64,000 bases of DNA from an uncultured SAR86 cluster bacterium (lineage in GTDB: Bacteria > Pseudomonadota > Gammaproteobacteria > Magnimaribacterales > D2472), in contig CACEDS010000001.1 of the NCBI GenBank assembly GCA_902558395.1, positions 1-64,000 on the forward strand, read 5' to 3'. This document shows positions 44,518 to 53,295 of the stretch, piece by piece. The translations under genes and the position numbers were made by a program. The stretch's first letter is position 1, and each line of letters starts with the position of its first letter. The notes under the pieces were generated by a model. The model saw nothing but the letters and a program-made list of their open reading frames with translations. It had not been told where the DNA came from and did no database searches.

Positions 44518-46506
44518 ATGAATATTTTTTTCTATGATGTAGCCATTTCAGTACCTCTAAGACAATGTTTTACATACAGCTCTAACTTAAAAATTGAGAA
44601 AGGTAGTCGTGTTCTTGTCCCTTTTGGAAATAGAAAAGTCATTGGACTAGTCATTAAAAAATCCAAAGAAGCCATAGGAAATAATATCAAGATTAAAAAG
44701 ATAATTTCTTCAATAGATACATATCCTGTTTTCAATAAATCAATTTTTAATACTATTTTATGGTCATCTGAGTATTATCATCACCCCATTGGTGAGGTTT
44801 TTAATACCTTTATTCCTAATCAACTAAGAAAAGCAAACAATAAAGTAATAGAACCTCTTGCGGTCGAGGAGTCTTATCAAATATCTATAAATGAAAAAGA
44901 AAAAAGATTTGATCTAACACAAGATCAATCAAAGGCTTTAAAACAACTTTTAAAATTAAATAGTTTTCAGCCATCCCTTTTATATGGTGTTACTGGCTCA
45001 GGAAAAACTGAGGTTTACTTAAGACTGGTAGAAAATTGTATTAATGATGGAAAATCTGCACTTATTTTAGTTCCTGAAATAAATTTAACCCCGCAATTAT
45101 TTAATAGATTTACATCTAGATTTAATGGCGAGATAGGGCTCTATCATTCTAGACAAACGCCAGCCCAGCGACTAAAAGTTTGGCAAAAGGCTAGATTTGG
45201 AAATATTAAGATAGTAATTGGAACAAGATCTGCAGTATTAATGCCAATGAAAAATATAGGATTAATTGTAATAGATGAGGAGCATGATCAATCTTATAGA
45301 CAATCAGAAGGGTTTAAATTCTCTGCAAGAGATATCGGCATAAAACGAGCTCAAGAAGAAAATATTCCTATTGTGCTTGGGTCAGCTACACCATCTTTGC
45401 AAACATTGAGATTAGTGCAAGAAAAGAAATATAAAAAAATCGACATGTTAACCAGAGTAGATGGAAAAAATCCTCCAAAACTTATTGCAATGGATATTAA
45501 TGACACTTCTTTAATTGGTGGTATTGCACCCGAAACTCTTAACATTATTGAGAGAACTTTAAATAAGAAAGAGCAAGTCCTAATTTTCATTAACAGGAGA
45601 GGGTTTGCACCAATATTTCAATGTGAATCATGTGGATGGGTTGCTGATTGTAAATCTTGTGATTCTAATCTTGTATATCACCAAGAAAGAAACAGACTTA
45701 TTTGCCATAGATGTGAATCAGCATATAAGGTTAATGAATCATGCCCATCATGTAAATCTTCTAATTTTCAAATGTATGGAACTGGAACAGAGCAAGTTGA
45801 AGAGGTTTTAAGAACAAATTTTAGAAAAGTACCAATCATAAGAGTCGATCACGATACAACAAAAAAGGTCGGAGCGATGGAAGATATTATCAACGAAATT
45901 AATTCTTCAGAATCAGCAATTCTTGTTGGTACTCAAATGCTTGCAAAAGGACATGATTTTCCTAGAGTATCTTTAAGCATTATTCTCAATGCAGATAATG
46001 GATTAGTAAGCCCCGAAATAAATGCTCTAGAAAAAATTTCACAGCTACTTATTCAAGTATCAGGAAGAGCAGGAAGAAATAACAAGCTTGCCAAGGTAAT
46101 AATACAAACAAGATATCCTGATGATATAAATCTAGGTCTGATAAAGACCGGAAATTATATGAATTTTGCATCTCAATGTCTTAAAAGAAATAAAAAAAAC
46201 AATCTTCCTCCATATTCTGCAATGTGCTTAATAAGATGTTCATCGCCAACACAAAAGAGTAATTTGGCTTTCTTAGAGAAAGCTATTAATAAATTAACCA
46301 ATAGAAATGACATATATGTCATTGGACCAATTCCATCTATGATTGCAAAAGCAAAGGGTAATTATAGACATAACATATATGTCCAGACTCCTAAAAGAAC
46401 GTACCTAAATAAAGTTTTAAAGTTTTTGGTAAAGGAGTTTGAAAGTTGGCCAGAGGCAAAGAAGGTTAAATGGTCCTTTGATATAGACCCAATAGATATC
46501 AATTAG
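44518..46506 (+). CDS. priA: Primosomal replication protein N' (PriA helicase)
   Basis: A 662-residue replication restart helicase from the ATG at 44518, preferred to 44473 because [17 protein letters not shown] aligns with known PriA starts. The helicase has Walker A ([14 protein letters not shown]), DEEHD and a GRAGR motif. Two zinc sites are formed by [13 protein letters not shown] and [17 protein letters not shown], all eight cysteines present. The stop shares TTAG with the stop of the opposing amiB gene. Confidence 0.95.
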   Translation: MNIFFYDVAISVPLRQCFTYSSNLKIEKGSRVLVPFGNRKVIGLVIKKSKEAIGNNIKIKKIISSIDTYPVFNKSIFNTILWSSEYYHHPIGEVFNTFIPNQLRKANNKVIEPLAVEESYQISINEKEKRFDLTQDQSKALKQLLKLNSFQPSLLYGVTGSGKTEVYLRLVENCINDGKSALILVPEINLTPQLFNRFTSRFNGEIGLYHSRQTPAQRLKVWQKARFGNIKIVIGTRSAVLMPMKNIGLIVIDEEHDQSYRQSEGFKFSARDIGIKRAQEENIPIVLGSATPSLQTLRLVQEKKYKKIDMLTRVDGKNPPKLIAMDINDTSLIGGIAPETLNIIERTLNKKEQVLIFINRRGFAPIFQCESCGWVADCKSCDSNLVYHQERNRLICHRCESAYKVNESCPSCKSSNFQMYGTGTEQVEEVLRTNFRKVPIIRVDHDTTKKVGAMEDIINEINSSESAILVGTQMLAKGHDFPRVSLSIILNADNGLVSPEINALEKISQLLIQVSGRAGRNNKLAKVIIQTRYPDDINLGLIKTGNYMNFASQCLKRNKKNNLPPYSAMCLIRCSSPTQKSNLAFLEKAINKLTNRNDIYVIGPIPSMIAKAKGNYRHNIYVQTPKRTYLNKVLKFLVKEFESWPEAKKVKWSFDIDPIDIN

Positions 46507-47753
46507 ATATATATCTTTAATATTTGACCAGGATATATTGGTTTATTATTTAATTTATTTTTTTCATCAATTGACTCTACGGTAATGCCAAACCTAATAG
46601 CAATTTCTGAAAGAACGTCACCTTTTTGAATTGTATATTCAAGATAATCTTTATTCTCATTTATTAGAGTGCCTGATATAGGGTTTTCTATAAAATAATT
46701 ATGTAGTCCAAGAAAGATAGATCTTGCAATCATTCTTCTTCCTGGTTTTCCCTTCAATCTAGCAGCATCTTCAGGATTAGTAATAAATCCCGACTCCACC
46801 AAAACAGATGGTATATCAATTGATTTAAGAACTCTAAAGTCAGCATACTCAACATTTTTTTTATGAATTTTAGTAAACGGGTCTCTTTTGAGTTGGTCTA
46901 ATATTTTTGTTCCAAGAATCTTACTTTGTTGAATCTTTTTTTCATAAACATCTGGATATAGCTCTCTTGCTAAATCTTCATTGAAATCAGTTGGTCTCAA
47001 ATTGTTAATTTCCGCCAAAATTCGCTCTCTCTTTTTATCAGACAAATTTCTTGCAATAGTGCTGGAGGCTTCCTCAGACCATATAAAAACTGATGCACCT
47101 TTTACTGAAGAAAGTCTAAAACCATCGGCATGAATGGAAATAAAAATATCTGCTCCAGATTTACGCGCATCTTGATATCTGTCATTAAGGCTAATGGTTT
47201 GGTCTCCATCTCTTATCATCATTGGCTGATAGCCCTTTGTATCTCTAAGCGTTCTTTCAATCTCTTTCGCAATAAGCAATGTCACGTCTTTTTCTAATAT
47301 ATTGTTTGGTCCAACTGCTCCTGGATATTTACCTCCATGCCCAGCATCAATTGCAACAATAATATCTCTCATATTTTCTTTTAAAGATTTATCTTTAAGC
47401 AACTTAATGTTCATGAGAATGCCAGAATCTTCTTGTTTTTGTATTGGCTTATGCCAAAAAACATGATCATATAAATCGATAACCACTCTTGTAAGATTAT
47501 TGTCTTCAGAAGATCTTATTTTCTTAATGGGGTAGTTATATATTTCATTTATTGGTTTTTTAGAATATGCATCATTAATTTCTAATACCAATCTTGAGGG
47601 GTTCTCTAAGGCATAAGAATTGATATATGCTACTTGTTCTAAATTAAATGAAATATTTAGAGTTCCATCTTTATGTTCATCAATGCTATTAAATTGAATC
47701 TCATTCGCATGAGTGAAATAAGTAAAAATTAATAATGGCAATAACTTATTCAT
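46503..47753 (-). CDS. amiB: N-acetylmuramoyl-L-alanine amidase with AMIN and LysM domains
   Basis: A 416-residue exported amidase from the ATG at 47753, which begins a clean signal peptide (KLLPLLIFTYFTHA). An AMIN targeting domain covers about residues 20-120. The amidase_3 domain has the zinc residues in AIDAGHGGKYPGA, a conserved glutamate (LEKDVT), SIHADGF and VLVESGFI. A C-terminal LysM domain follows (YTIQKGDVLSEIA). It splits daughter-cell peptidoglycan. The nnrD-tsaE-amiB order matches E. coli; mutL does not follow here. The start overlaps tsaE by eight bases. Confidence 0.92.
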   Translation of the reverse strand: MNKLLPLLIFTYFTHANEIQFNSIDEHKDGTLNISFNLEQVAYINSYALENPSRLVLEINDAYSKKPINEIYNYPIKKIRSSEDNNLTRVVIDLYDHVFWHKPIQKQEDSGILMNIKLLKDKSLKENMRDIIVAIDAGHGGKYPGAVGPNNILEKDVTLLIAKEIERTLRDTKGYQPMMIRDGDQTISLNDRYQDARKSGADIFISIHADGFRLSSVKGASVFIWSEEASSTIARNLSDKKRERILAEINNLRPTDFNEDLARELYPDVYEKKIQQSKILGTKILDQLKRDPFTKIHKKNVEYADFRVLKSIDIPSVLVESGFITNPEDAARLKGKPGRRMIARSIFLGLHNYFIENPISGTLINENKDYLEYTIQKGDVLSEIAIRFGITVESIDEKNKLNNKPIYPGQILKIYI

Positions 47754-48207
47754 ATTTCGCTTCAAGAGTTTTAAAAACATTGGTACCGATAGTAATGTTA
47801 ATTTTACGCTTATTTTCTAAATGAAAAAAATCAATTTTTAAATCATATTTTCTGTCATGCTGAAGCCTTTCTGGCCATTCAATTAATACAATTTTCTTCT
47901 TAGATAAAACTCTATCTAAATTAAAAATATCTATGTCTTGAGCTTCATTAGTCCTATAAAGATCAATATGTAAAAAAAGAAACTCATCTAAATCATATTC
48001 TTCACAAAGGGTATAGGTTGGACTTTTAACCAAATCGTCCCAGCCACAATTTTTAATAATTGATCTAGTTATAAAAGTTTTTCCGGCACCCAAATCGCCT
48101 TGAAGGTGAATTTCAATATTTTGCTTATCAGAACTTTTTATTATTTCAGAAATTTTTTGGCCAAGTTTTTCGGTAGCGCCATCATTTTCAAGAATGAGAT
48201 TTTTCAT
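47746..48207 (-). CDS. tsaE: tRNA threonylcarbamoyladenosine synthesis ATPase TsaE
   Basis: A 153-residue P-loop ATPase required for t6A37 formation on tRNA. Walker A is GDLGAGKTF; SPTYTLCEEYD and HIDLYR are the family segments, and VLIEWPERL closes the core. Length is standard. Its start overlaps the nnrD end by four bases and its end overlaps amiB. Confidence 0.94.
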   Translation of the reverse strand: MKNLILENDGATEKLGQKISEIIKSSDKQNIEIHLQGDLGAGKTFITRSIIKNCGWDDLVKSPTYTLCEEYDLDEFLFLHIDLYRTNEAQDIDIFNLDRVLSKKKIVLIEWPERLQHDRKYDLKIDFFHLENKRKINITIGTNVFKTLEAKYE

Positions 48208-49031
48208 TTATTTAAAAGTTTTCTTATTATAGGAATTATTGCAGTGGCATTTAAACCAATTTCACCATTTTTATCAGAAAAAATTTCACCAGCTTTAGCA
48301 TGAACTGCAACACCCAATAAGCTCGCTTCATATAATGAGAGACCCTGAGCAAGCAAAGCACTAATAACTCCACATAATATGTCTCCCGTTCCACCAGTTG
48401 ATAGTTCAGGTCCACCATCCTCACATACAAAGGTTTTTCTTTTGTCGTTAAAGTAAACAACAGTTTTATTACCTTTTAAAATTACACAAGAAGAATTAAA
48501 TTTTTCTGAAATCATTCTTGCCGTCTTTTCTCTATTTTGTTGTATTTCACTAATGGGTATACCAAGTAAATTACTAGCTTCACCCGGATGAGGGGTGAGA
48601 ATAGTTTTATTTGAAATTGTTAGATTTTGATCTTTTAGATGTTGCAAGCCTCCAGCATCAATTATCAAGCTTGATTCTTTAGGAAGGTTATGAAGATGTT
48701 CTAGCATCTTATTAGACCATTCATCATTTTGCATTCCAGGACCATATAGAATTACATTAACATTTTCTGATATAGGAAAAAATTTACTAATTCCTAATGC
48801 TATTACTTCTGGATTTCTTATAAGAGAAGCTTCTAAATTTGATTTGTGTGTGTGCAGAGTCACTAATCCTGCTCCAGAATATAGACTTGCTTCAGATGCC
48901 ATTATTCCAGCTCCACCAAGCCCTTTAGATCCAGCTATTACATGAACTCTACCATTTAAACCTTTATGGGAATTTGATTTTCTTTTTGGTATGGCAATTT
49001 GTAAATTTTCAAAAGTAAAATTCTTTTTCAT
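48204..49031 (-). CDS. nnrD: ADP-dependent NAD(P)H-hydrate dehydratase (C-terminal half of YjeF type)
   Basis: A 275-residue enzyme from the ATG at 49031, just four bases after the upstream gene ends; a longer frame from 49100 would run back into that gene. The domain is the ribokinase-like NnrD, with KGLGGAGIMASEA, LTPHPGEASNLLG, and GGTGDILCGVISALLA. It repairs hydrated NADH and NADPH. In E. coli the same gene also encodes the NnrE epimerase domain at its N-terminus; that half is missing here. Confidence 0.9.
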   Translation of the reverse strand: MKKNFTFENLQIAIPKRKSNSHKGLNGRVHVIAGSKGLGGAGIMASEASLYSGAGLVTLHTHKSNLEASLIRNPEVIALGISKFFPISENVNVILYGPGMQNDEWSNKMLEHLHNLPKESSLIIDAGGLQHLKDQNLTISNKTILTPHPGEASNLLGIPISEIQQNREKTARMISEKFNSSCVILKGNKTVVYFNDKRKTFVCEDGGPELSTGGTGDILCGVISALLAQGLSLYEASLLGVAVHAKAGEIFSDKNGEIGLNATAIIPIIRKLLNK

Positions 49032-49035
49032 AATT

Positions 49036-50409
49036 TTACTTTTGAGTGAAGTAGCCAAGCCTGTCTGAATGGAAGGACCCCATGAAGATAGTATTATCAA
49101 TTGGAACAGCTATTGTTGGGAGGCCAAAAACAGTTTTATTAAAAGAATTTTCATTTTTGAGAACAAAAGTTTCTCTATCTATTTCATAAATAGAAAAAGG
49201 CAAAGAGCATGCAGGCCTTTCAATGCAGTCTCCTGCATCGTTTGGCTGAAAATCTAATGACGTGAGCCAAACAGAATCTTTATTTATGTAAATATTATCA
49301 GGAGACTCTACTTTAAAAGTTTGCAGTTTTTTATTATCTGATAGATCAAATTTCACAACTCGATCTCCTTGGTTGTAACTTATAAATAAATTATTAGTTA
49401 ATTCATTCAAAGTTATACCGTTTGGACCACTGCCTTCAGAGTTGGGAATCTCAATAAAACTATCTTTATTCCACTCAAGGATGACACCAGAATCTTTTTT
49501 AAACAGAGCGGTTATTAGCCACTTTGTCATAGTAATATCTCTTGAATACATATGGGATACATAAAAGGTACCATCTTTTTTTAAGGCAACATCATTAAGA
49601 TAGTATTTTTCTGGAACCTCAATACAACCTTTCCAGACTAATGACCACGTATCTTGTTCAGATTTTTGAACTAACTCAAACATCTCTATAGTTTCATCAG
49701 GATAATGGTTGATAACCCCAAGCTGGTAACTTCCATCCAGCCTTTGAACAAGATCAATACCATGCGGGCCAAATATCTCATTTTGCTTGCAAGAATCTTC
49801 GCCCCAAATATTTTTACCAAAAGAAATTTTTGGTGTGATTATTTTGTTATCAGATAATCTCAATAGCGCAAACCCTCCTGATTTCGTTGAATCATAAGGA
49901 CGAATACCGCCGAACTCAGAAATTAAAAGATATTTATTATCGGGAGTAACTACAATATCTTCTGGATTTGAAACTCCACATATTACCGAAATAGCATCAT
50001 CTGATTTACACTCGCTAATATTTTTTTGAGGTCCAATGTAATCAGTTGTAACCGTAAAAAGGGCCAATGAAATGATTATTGCTGATATTGGAATACTAAA
50101 TTTATAATAATGATTTAAGTATAGGGGAAGTATCTTTTTTATCTTTTCTAAAAAGAATATAACGACCAAACCCCTAATACATAAAAGAATGCCTACTATC
50201 AAAGTAAGAAGAATCCAAAGTCTTTCTGCCCAATCGGAATTTATAGAAAATATTACCATTGCCATACCTATTAAAAAGGTAAGGCCTCCCAATATATGTA
50301 AGTTTTGAGCCTCATCTATCTTCTTGCAAATAAAAATAATTAGTGGCTTAACCCACAAAAGTAGAGATAAAAAAAGAAAAAAGAAGAAATAAAAATAATT
50401 CATACCCAA
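49036..50409 (-). CDS. Membrane-anchored beta-propeller protein (SMP-30/paraoxonase-like)
   Basis: A 457-residue protein of unclear function. The first 120 or so residues hold four hydrophobic membrane helices. The remaining 330, placed outside the cytoplasm if four helices cross, look like a six-bladed propeller with repeats such as NPEDIVVTPDNKYLLISEF, IFGPHGIDLV, YLNDVALKKDGTFYVSHM and GPNGITLNELTNNLFISY. The aspartate- and asparagine-containing blade turns recall calcium-dependent lactonases and arylesterases. Cysteines at CKSDDAISVICG and CIERPAC may form disulfides. It lies two bases after the alpha/beta hydrolase and four before nnrD. The enzymatic guess is inference. Confidence 0.62.
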   Translation of the reverse strand: MGMNYFYFFFFLFLSLLLWVKPLIIFICKKIDEAQNLHILGGLTFLIGMAMVIFSINSDWAERLWILLTLIVGILLCIRGLVVIFFLEKIKKILPLYLNHYYKFSIPISAIIISLALFTVTTDYIGPQKNISECKSDDAISVICGVSNPEDIVVTPDNKYLLISEFGGIRPYDSTKSGGFALLRLSDNKIITPKISFGKNIWGEDSCKQNEIFGPHGIDLVQRLDGSYQLGVINHYPDETIEMFELVQKSEQDTWSLVWKGCIEVPEKYYLNDVALKKDGTFYVSHMYSRDITMTKWLITALFKKDSGVILEWNKDSFIEIPNSEGSGPNGITLNELTNNLFISYNQGDRVVKFDLSDNKKLQTFKVESPDNIYINKDSVWLTSLDFQPNDAGDCIERPACSLPFSIYEIDRETFVLKNENSFNKTVFGLPTIAVPIDNTIFMGSFHSDRLGYFTQK

Positions 50410-50411
50410 AA

Positions 50412-51293
50412 TTAAAACAACCTACTCTTAATAATATTAACCAATTCAATAGGTTTATCTAGTGGGACATGATGAGCAGCGCCTGAAACTTCTTCAAAGT
50501 CCATAATGTTTGAGTACGTATTTTTAATATTTTCTAAAAAATAACCAGACGTTAATAAGCTATCTTTTCCATGAACAAAAAGTGCAGGACAGTTAAATGA
50601 AAAATTATATCCAAAAAGCCTTTCGAGGTTTGTAAATAATAAATCATCAAAACACCACCTCCATCCTTCTTGTGTCTCTTTAATAGAATGCTCTGCTATG
50701 TATCTTAAATACCAATCATTAATACATTCTTGTTTGGGCATTAATCGAAATCTTTTTAAGATTGAAATTTTATCTGGATAAAACTTAATCATTCTAAGTG
50801 GGCCAGTATGCTGAGAGGGATCATAATCTGGTGGCCTAATAAAAGTATCTATTATAATGATACTATCTATTAAATCTTTATTCTCTGAAGCAACATATCC
50901 TGCAACATGACCACCTAGTGAATGGCCTATAATATAAATATTCTCAATGCCATGTTCTATTTTTTCTTTATTTATTAGGGCTGTTATACAGTCACCAAAA
51001 TCTTTTATTTTGTATTCTGTTCTAAAACTTGAATCTCCCATTCCTGGTAAATCAATAGCAATTACATTTGAGTATTCGATTAGTTGCGGAGCTATTGGAT
51101 CCCACCATTTTTTATGAGCACCCGTACCATGAATAAAGATGATTAGGTTTTTTGTTTTTGAATGCCATTTAGAATATGAAAGATTTCCAAGTGGGTCTTG
51201 ATGAATTAAATCCTCTGCTTTTACTTGGATGGACTCGTGAAACCATTTTGGAGCATGAAGAATGTCATCGTTTAGATTGTTAGTTATTTGCAT
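50412..51293 (-). CDS. Alpha/beta hydrolase
   Basis: A 293-residue alpha/beta-fold hydrolase with no signal peptide. The oxyanion segment FIHGTGAHKKWWD, the nucleophile elbow GHSLGGH and a late GAAHHVPLD with the catalytic histidine are all present; an aspartate in the VHGKDSLL strand completes the triad. The substrate cannot be predicted. It is followed by the membrane propeller gene two bases later and could act in the same pathway. It is divergent from the Nudix gene across 32 bp. Confidence 0.82.
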   Translation of the reverse strand: MQITNNLNDDILHAPKWFHESIQVKAEDLIHQDPLGNLSYSKWHSKTKNLIIFIHGTGAHKKWWDPIAPQLIEYSNVIAIDLPGMGDSSFRTEYKIKDFGDCITALINKEKIEHGIENIYIIGHSLGGHVAGYVASENKDLIDSIIIIDTFIRPPDYDPSQHTGPLRMIKFYPDKISILKRFRLMPKQECINDWYLRYIAEHSIKETQEGWRWCFDDLLFTNLERLFGYNFSFNCPALFVHGKDSLLTSGYFLENIKNTYSNIMDFEEVSGAAHHVPLDKPIELVNIIKSRLF

Positions 51294-51325
51294 AAACAGT
51301 ATTCTAAGCCATATAAAAAAAATTT

Positions 51326-52120
51326 ATGAATAATCTTTCACTAACCCCGGCTGCCACGGTACTCCTTGTAAGAGATTGTGGTGACGAATTAGAAGTATTA
51401 ATGGTCAAAAGATCTAAAAGACCGCCGTTTGGAAATCTTTATGTTTTTCCAGGTGGAAAGATAGATGAATCTGATAAAGACCTTAATATTACTAATTTTT
51501 GCAATGGCTTGAATGATGAACAAGCATCCATAAAACTAGGGGTTAATGAAGGAGGATTATCGTATTGGGTGGCTTGTGTTAGAGAATGTTTTGAAGAAGT
51601 TGGCATACTTTTAGCAAAAAAAAATAATGGGCAAGAACTTGATCTAAATGGAGCAGACAAGCATAAGTTCGACAATTACAGGAGGATGCTTCTAGAAAAT
51701 AAGATAAGTCTTTTTGAAATATGTAAAAAAGAAAACTTATCACTAAATTTAAATAATATTGAACCGTTCTCGCATTGGATTACTCCTGAGATAGAAATCA
51801 AGAGATTTGATACAAGATTCTTCATTGCATATATACCAGCAAAGCAAACCGAAAAACATGATGGAAATGAGCTTACAGATAGCGTCTGGATTAGTCCAAA
51901 GAAAGCTTTAGATAGATCATTGAATGGTGAAATGCCAATGATAATGCCTACAATAAGCAATCTTCAACAATGCTTAGAGTTTGATTCAGGACAAAAATTA
52001 TTAGAACATCAATCAAAGCTCACGAATGATGACATTCCATCAATACTACCTAAATTTTTTAAAAATGAAGGCAAGTGGGTTGGACTTCTACCTGGTGACG
52101 AGGATTATGATAATTATTAA
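51326..52120 (+). CDS. Nudix hydrolase with expanded Nudix box (NUDT19-like)
   Basis: A 264-residue Nudix protein. The N-terminal strand TPAATVLLVRD and FPGGKIDESD open the Nudix fold, but the second half of the box, RECFEEVGIL, comes only about 35 residues later. An expanded box of this kind is known in the RP2p/NUDT19 group, whose members hydrolyse coenzyme A derivatives. The substrate here is inferred at best. It is followed by the metallo-beta-lactamase-fold gene after nine bases, likely one transcript. Confidence 0.8.
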   Translation: MNNLSLTPAATVLLVRDCGDELEVLMVKRSKRPPFGNLYVFPGGKIDESDKDLNITNFCNGLNDEQASIKLGVNEGGLSYWVACVRECFEEVGILLAKKNNGQELDLNGADKHKFDNYRRMLLENKISLFEICKKENLSLNLNNIEPFSHWITPEIEIKRFDTRFFIAYIPAKQTEKHDGNELTDSVWISPKKALDRSLNGEMPMIMPTISNLQQCLEFDSGQKLLEHQSKLTNDDIPSILPKFFKNEGKWVGLLPGDEDYDNY

Positions 52121-52129
52121 AATAGAATA

Positions 52130-52927
52130 ATGGACCTGATAAAAAAAATTACCGCTCCAAACCCTAGTGTTTTCACTGGAATGGGAACTAACACCTATTT
52201 AATTGGCAATAAAGATATTACCTTGATTGATCCAGGCCCAAATATACAAGAGCACATTGATGAAATTATTAAATTGGGAGATGGAAATATTAAAAGGATC
52301 GTAGTCACCCATACTCATACCGATCACTCTCCAGCAGCTTTGCCCATTTCAAAAATATTAAATGTTCCCATGTATGGAAGATTAGTTGACGGAGATTCAA
52401 CATGGGAAGATGAAACGTTTTCTCCAGATGTGGTATTAAAAGATTTAGATAGAATAGAAACAGAAGAATATATACTAGAAGCTATCCATACTCCTGGACA
52501 CGCATCAAATCATTTTTGCTTTTTGATAAAAAATTTAAATTGCCTAATAACTGGTGATCATATTATGGATGGGTCAACTGTTGTTATAGGTCCTCCAGAT
52601 GGGAACATGGATGACTATCTTAATTCTTTGAAACGGTTATTAACTCTAAAAGTTGATTTTTTTGCTCCAGGTCATGGAAATTTCATGCACGAACCAAAGA
52701 AAACAATTCAATCAATAATCAGACATAGACTAGCAAGAGAAAGCAAAACCATAAGAAAGCTTGAAGATTTTGGAAAAAATACAATCGATGAGCTTGTTAA
52801 ATGTGTATATGATGATGTCCCAGAACAGCTCCATCCTATTGCAAAATTTAGCTTGGAGGCACACCTAATCAAACTTATTGGAGAAAATAAAGTTAAAAGA
52901 GAAGAAGAATTTTATAAATTAAATTAA
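52130..52927 (+). CDS. Metallo-beta-lactamase-fold hydrolase (LACTB2-like)
   Basis: A 265-residue MBL-fold enzyme with the metal motif THTHTDH near residue 61, a GHASNHFCF histidine, a TGDHIMDGST aspartate and a final PGHG histidine. The C-terminal 80 residues resemble the helical LACTB2 tail (HRLARESKTI). LACTB2 is an RNA endonuclease in mitochondria; bacterial relatives are poorly characterised. The pairing with a NUDT19-like Nudix gene suggests a shared acyl-CoA or nucleotide substrate, but that is speculation. Its TAA shares TTAA with the opposing stop. Confidence 0.8.
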   Translation: MDLIKKITAPNPSVFTGMGTNTYLIGNKDITLIDPGPNIQEHIDEIIKLGDGNIKRIVVTHTHTDHSPAALPISKILNVPMYGRLVDGDSTWEDETFSPDVVLKDLDRIETEEYILEAIHTPGHASNHFCFLIKNLNCLITGDHIMDGSTVVIGPPDGNMDDYLNSLKRLLTLKVDFFAPGHGNFMHEPKKTIQSIIRHRLARESKTIRKLEDFGKNTIDELVKCVYDDVPEQLHPIAKFSLEAHLIKLIGENKVKREEEFYKLN

Positions 52928-53295
52928 TCTTTTTTATTTTTTTTAAGAACTTTTTCTTCTATAGCTTCGATATCAATATCATCGGCGCTTTCAGCCAATT
53001 CAATACTTTCTTCTTTTTTCTTAAGCTCTATTGATGATTTTTTAAATTCTAATGTTAGTTCTCTCGTGTTTTTTGTAAGCAGATCATCATAACAATCGCT
53101 TTGATCATAACTTTCTCTTGTCTCTCCCTTTTTATTTATTGGCGTTGGTCTCTGAGGAGATGGCATTTGCATACACTTGATTGTTTGTGCAGGAGAGTAA
53201 AAGTTGTTATCAGCATTTAATTCATCCAACTCTTTCGGAGAGATTAAGCAACCCTGAATTATAAGTAATAATAAAAATATTATTATTTTATTCAT
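52924..53295 (-). CDS. Small lipoprotein of unknown function
   Basis: A 123-residue protein with a lipoprotein signal: a short positive start, a run of Ile/Leu and a lipobox IIQGC at about residue 16. The mature part has two cysteines (IKCMQM and SDCYDD), a proline-rich [11 protein letters not shown] segment and a C-terminal charged helix rich in Lys and Glu that could form a coiled coil. I do not recognise a family. It follows acs with a four-base overlap, although no functional link is evident. Confidence 0.65.
   Translation of the reverse strand: MNKIIIFLLLLIIQGCLISPKELDELNADNNFYSPAQTIKCMQMPSPQRPTPINKKGETRESYDQSDCYDDLLTKNTRELTLEFKKSSIELKKKEESIELAESADDIDIEAIEEKVLKKNKKD

Noticed and set aside
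49032-49100. Longer N-terminus of nnrD
   Set aside because: It would extend into the end of the beta-propeller gene in another frame and adds no NnrE-like sequence. The ATG at 49031 fits the domain start.
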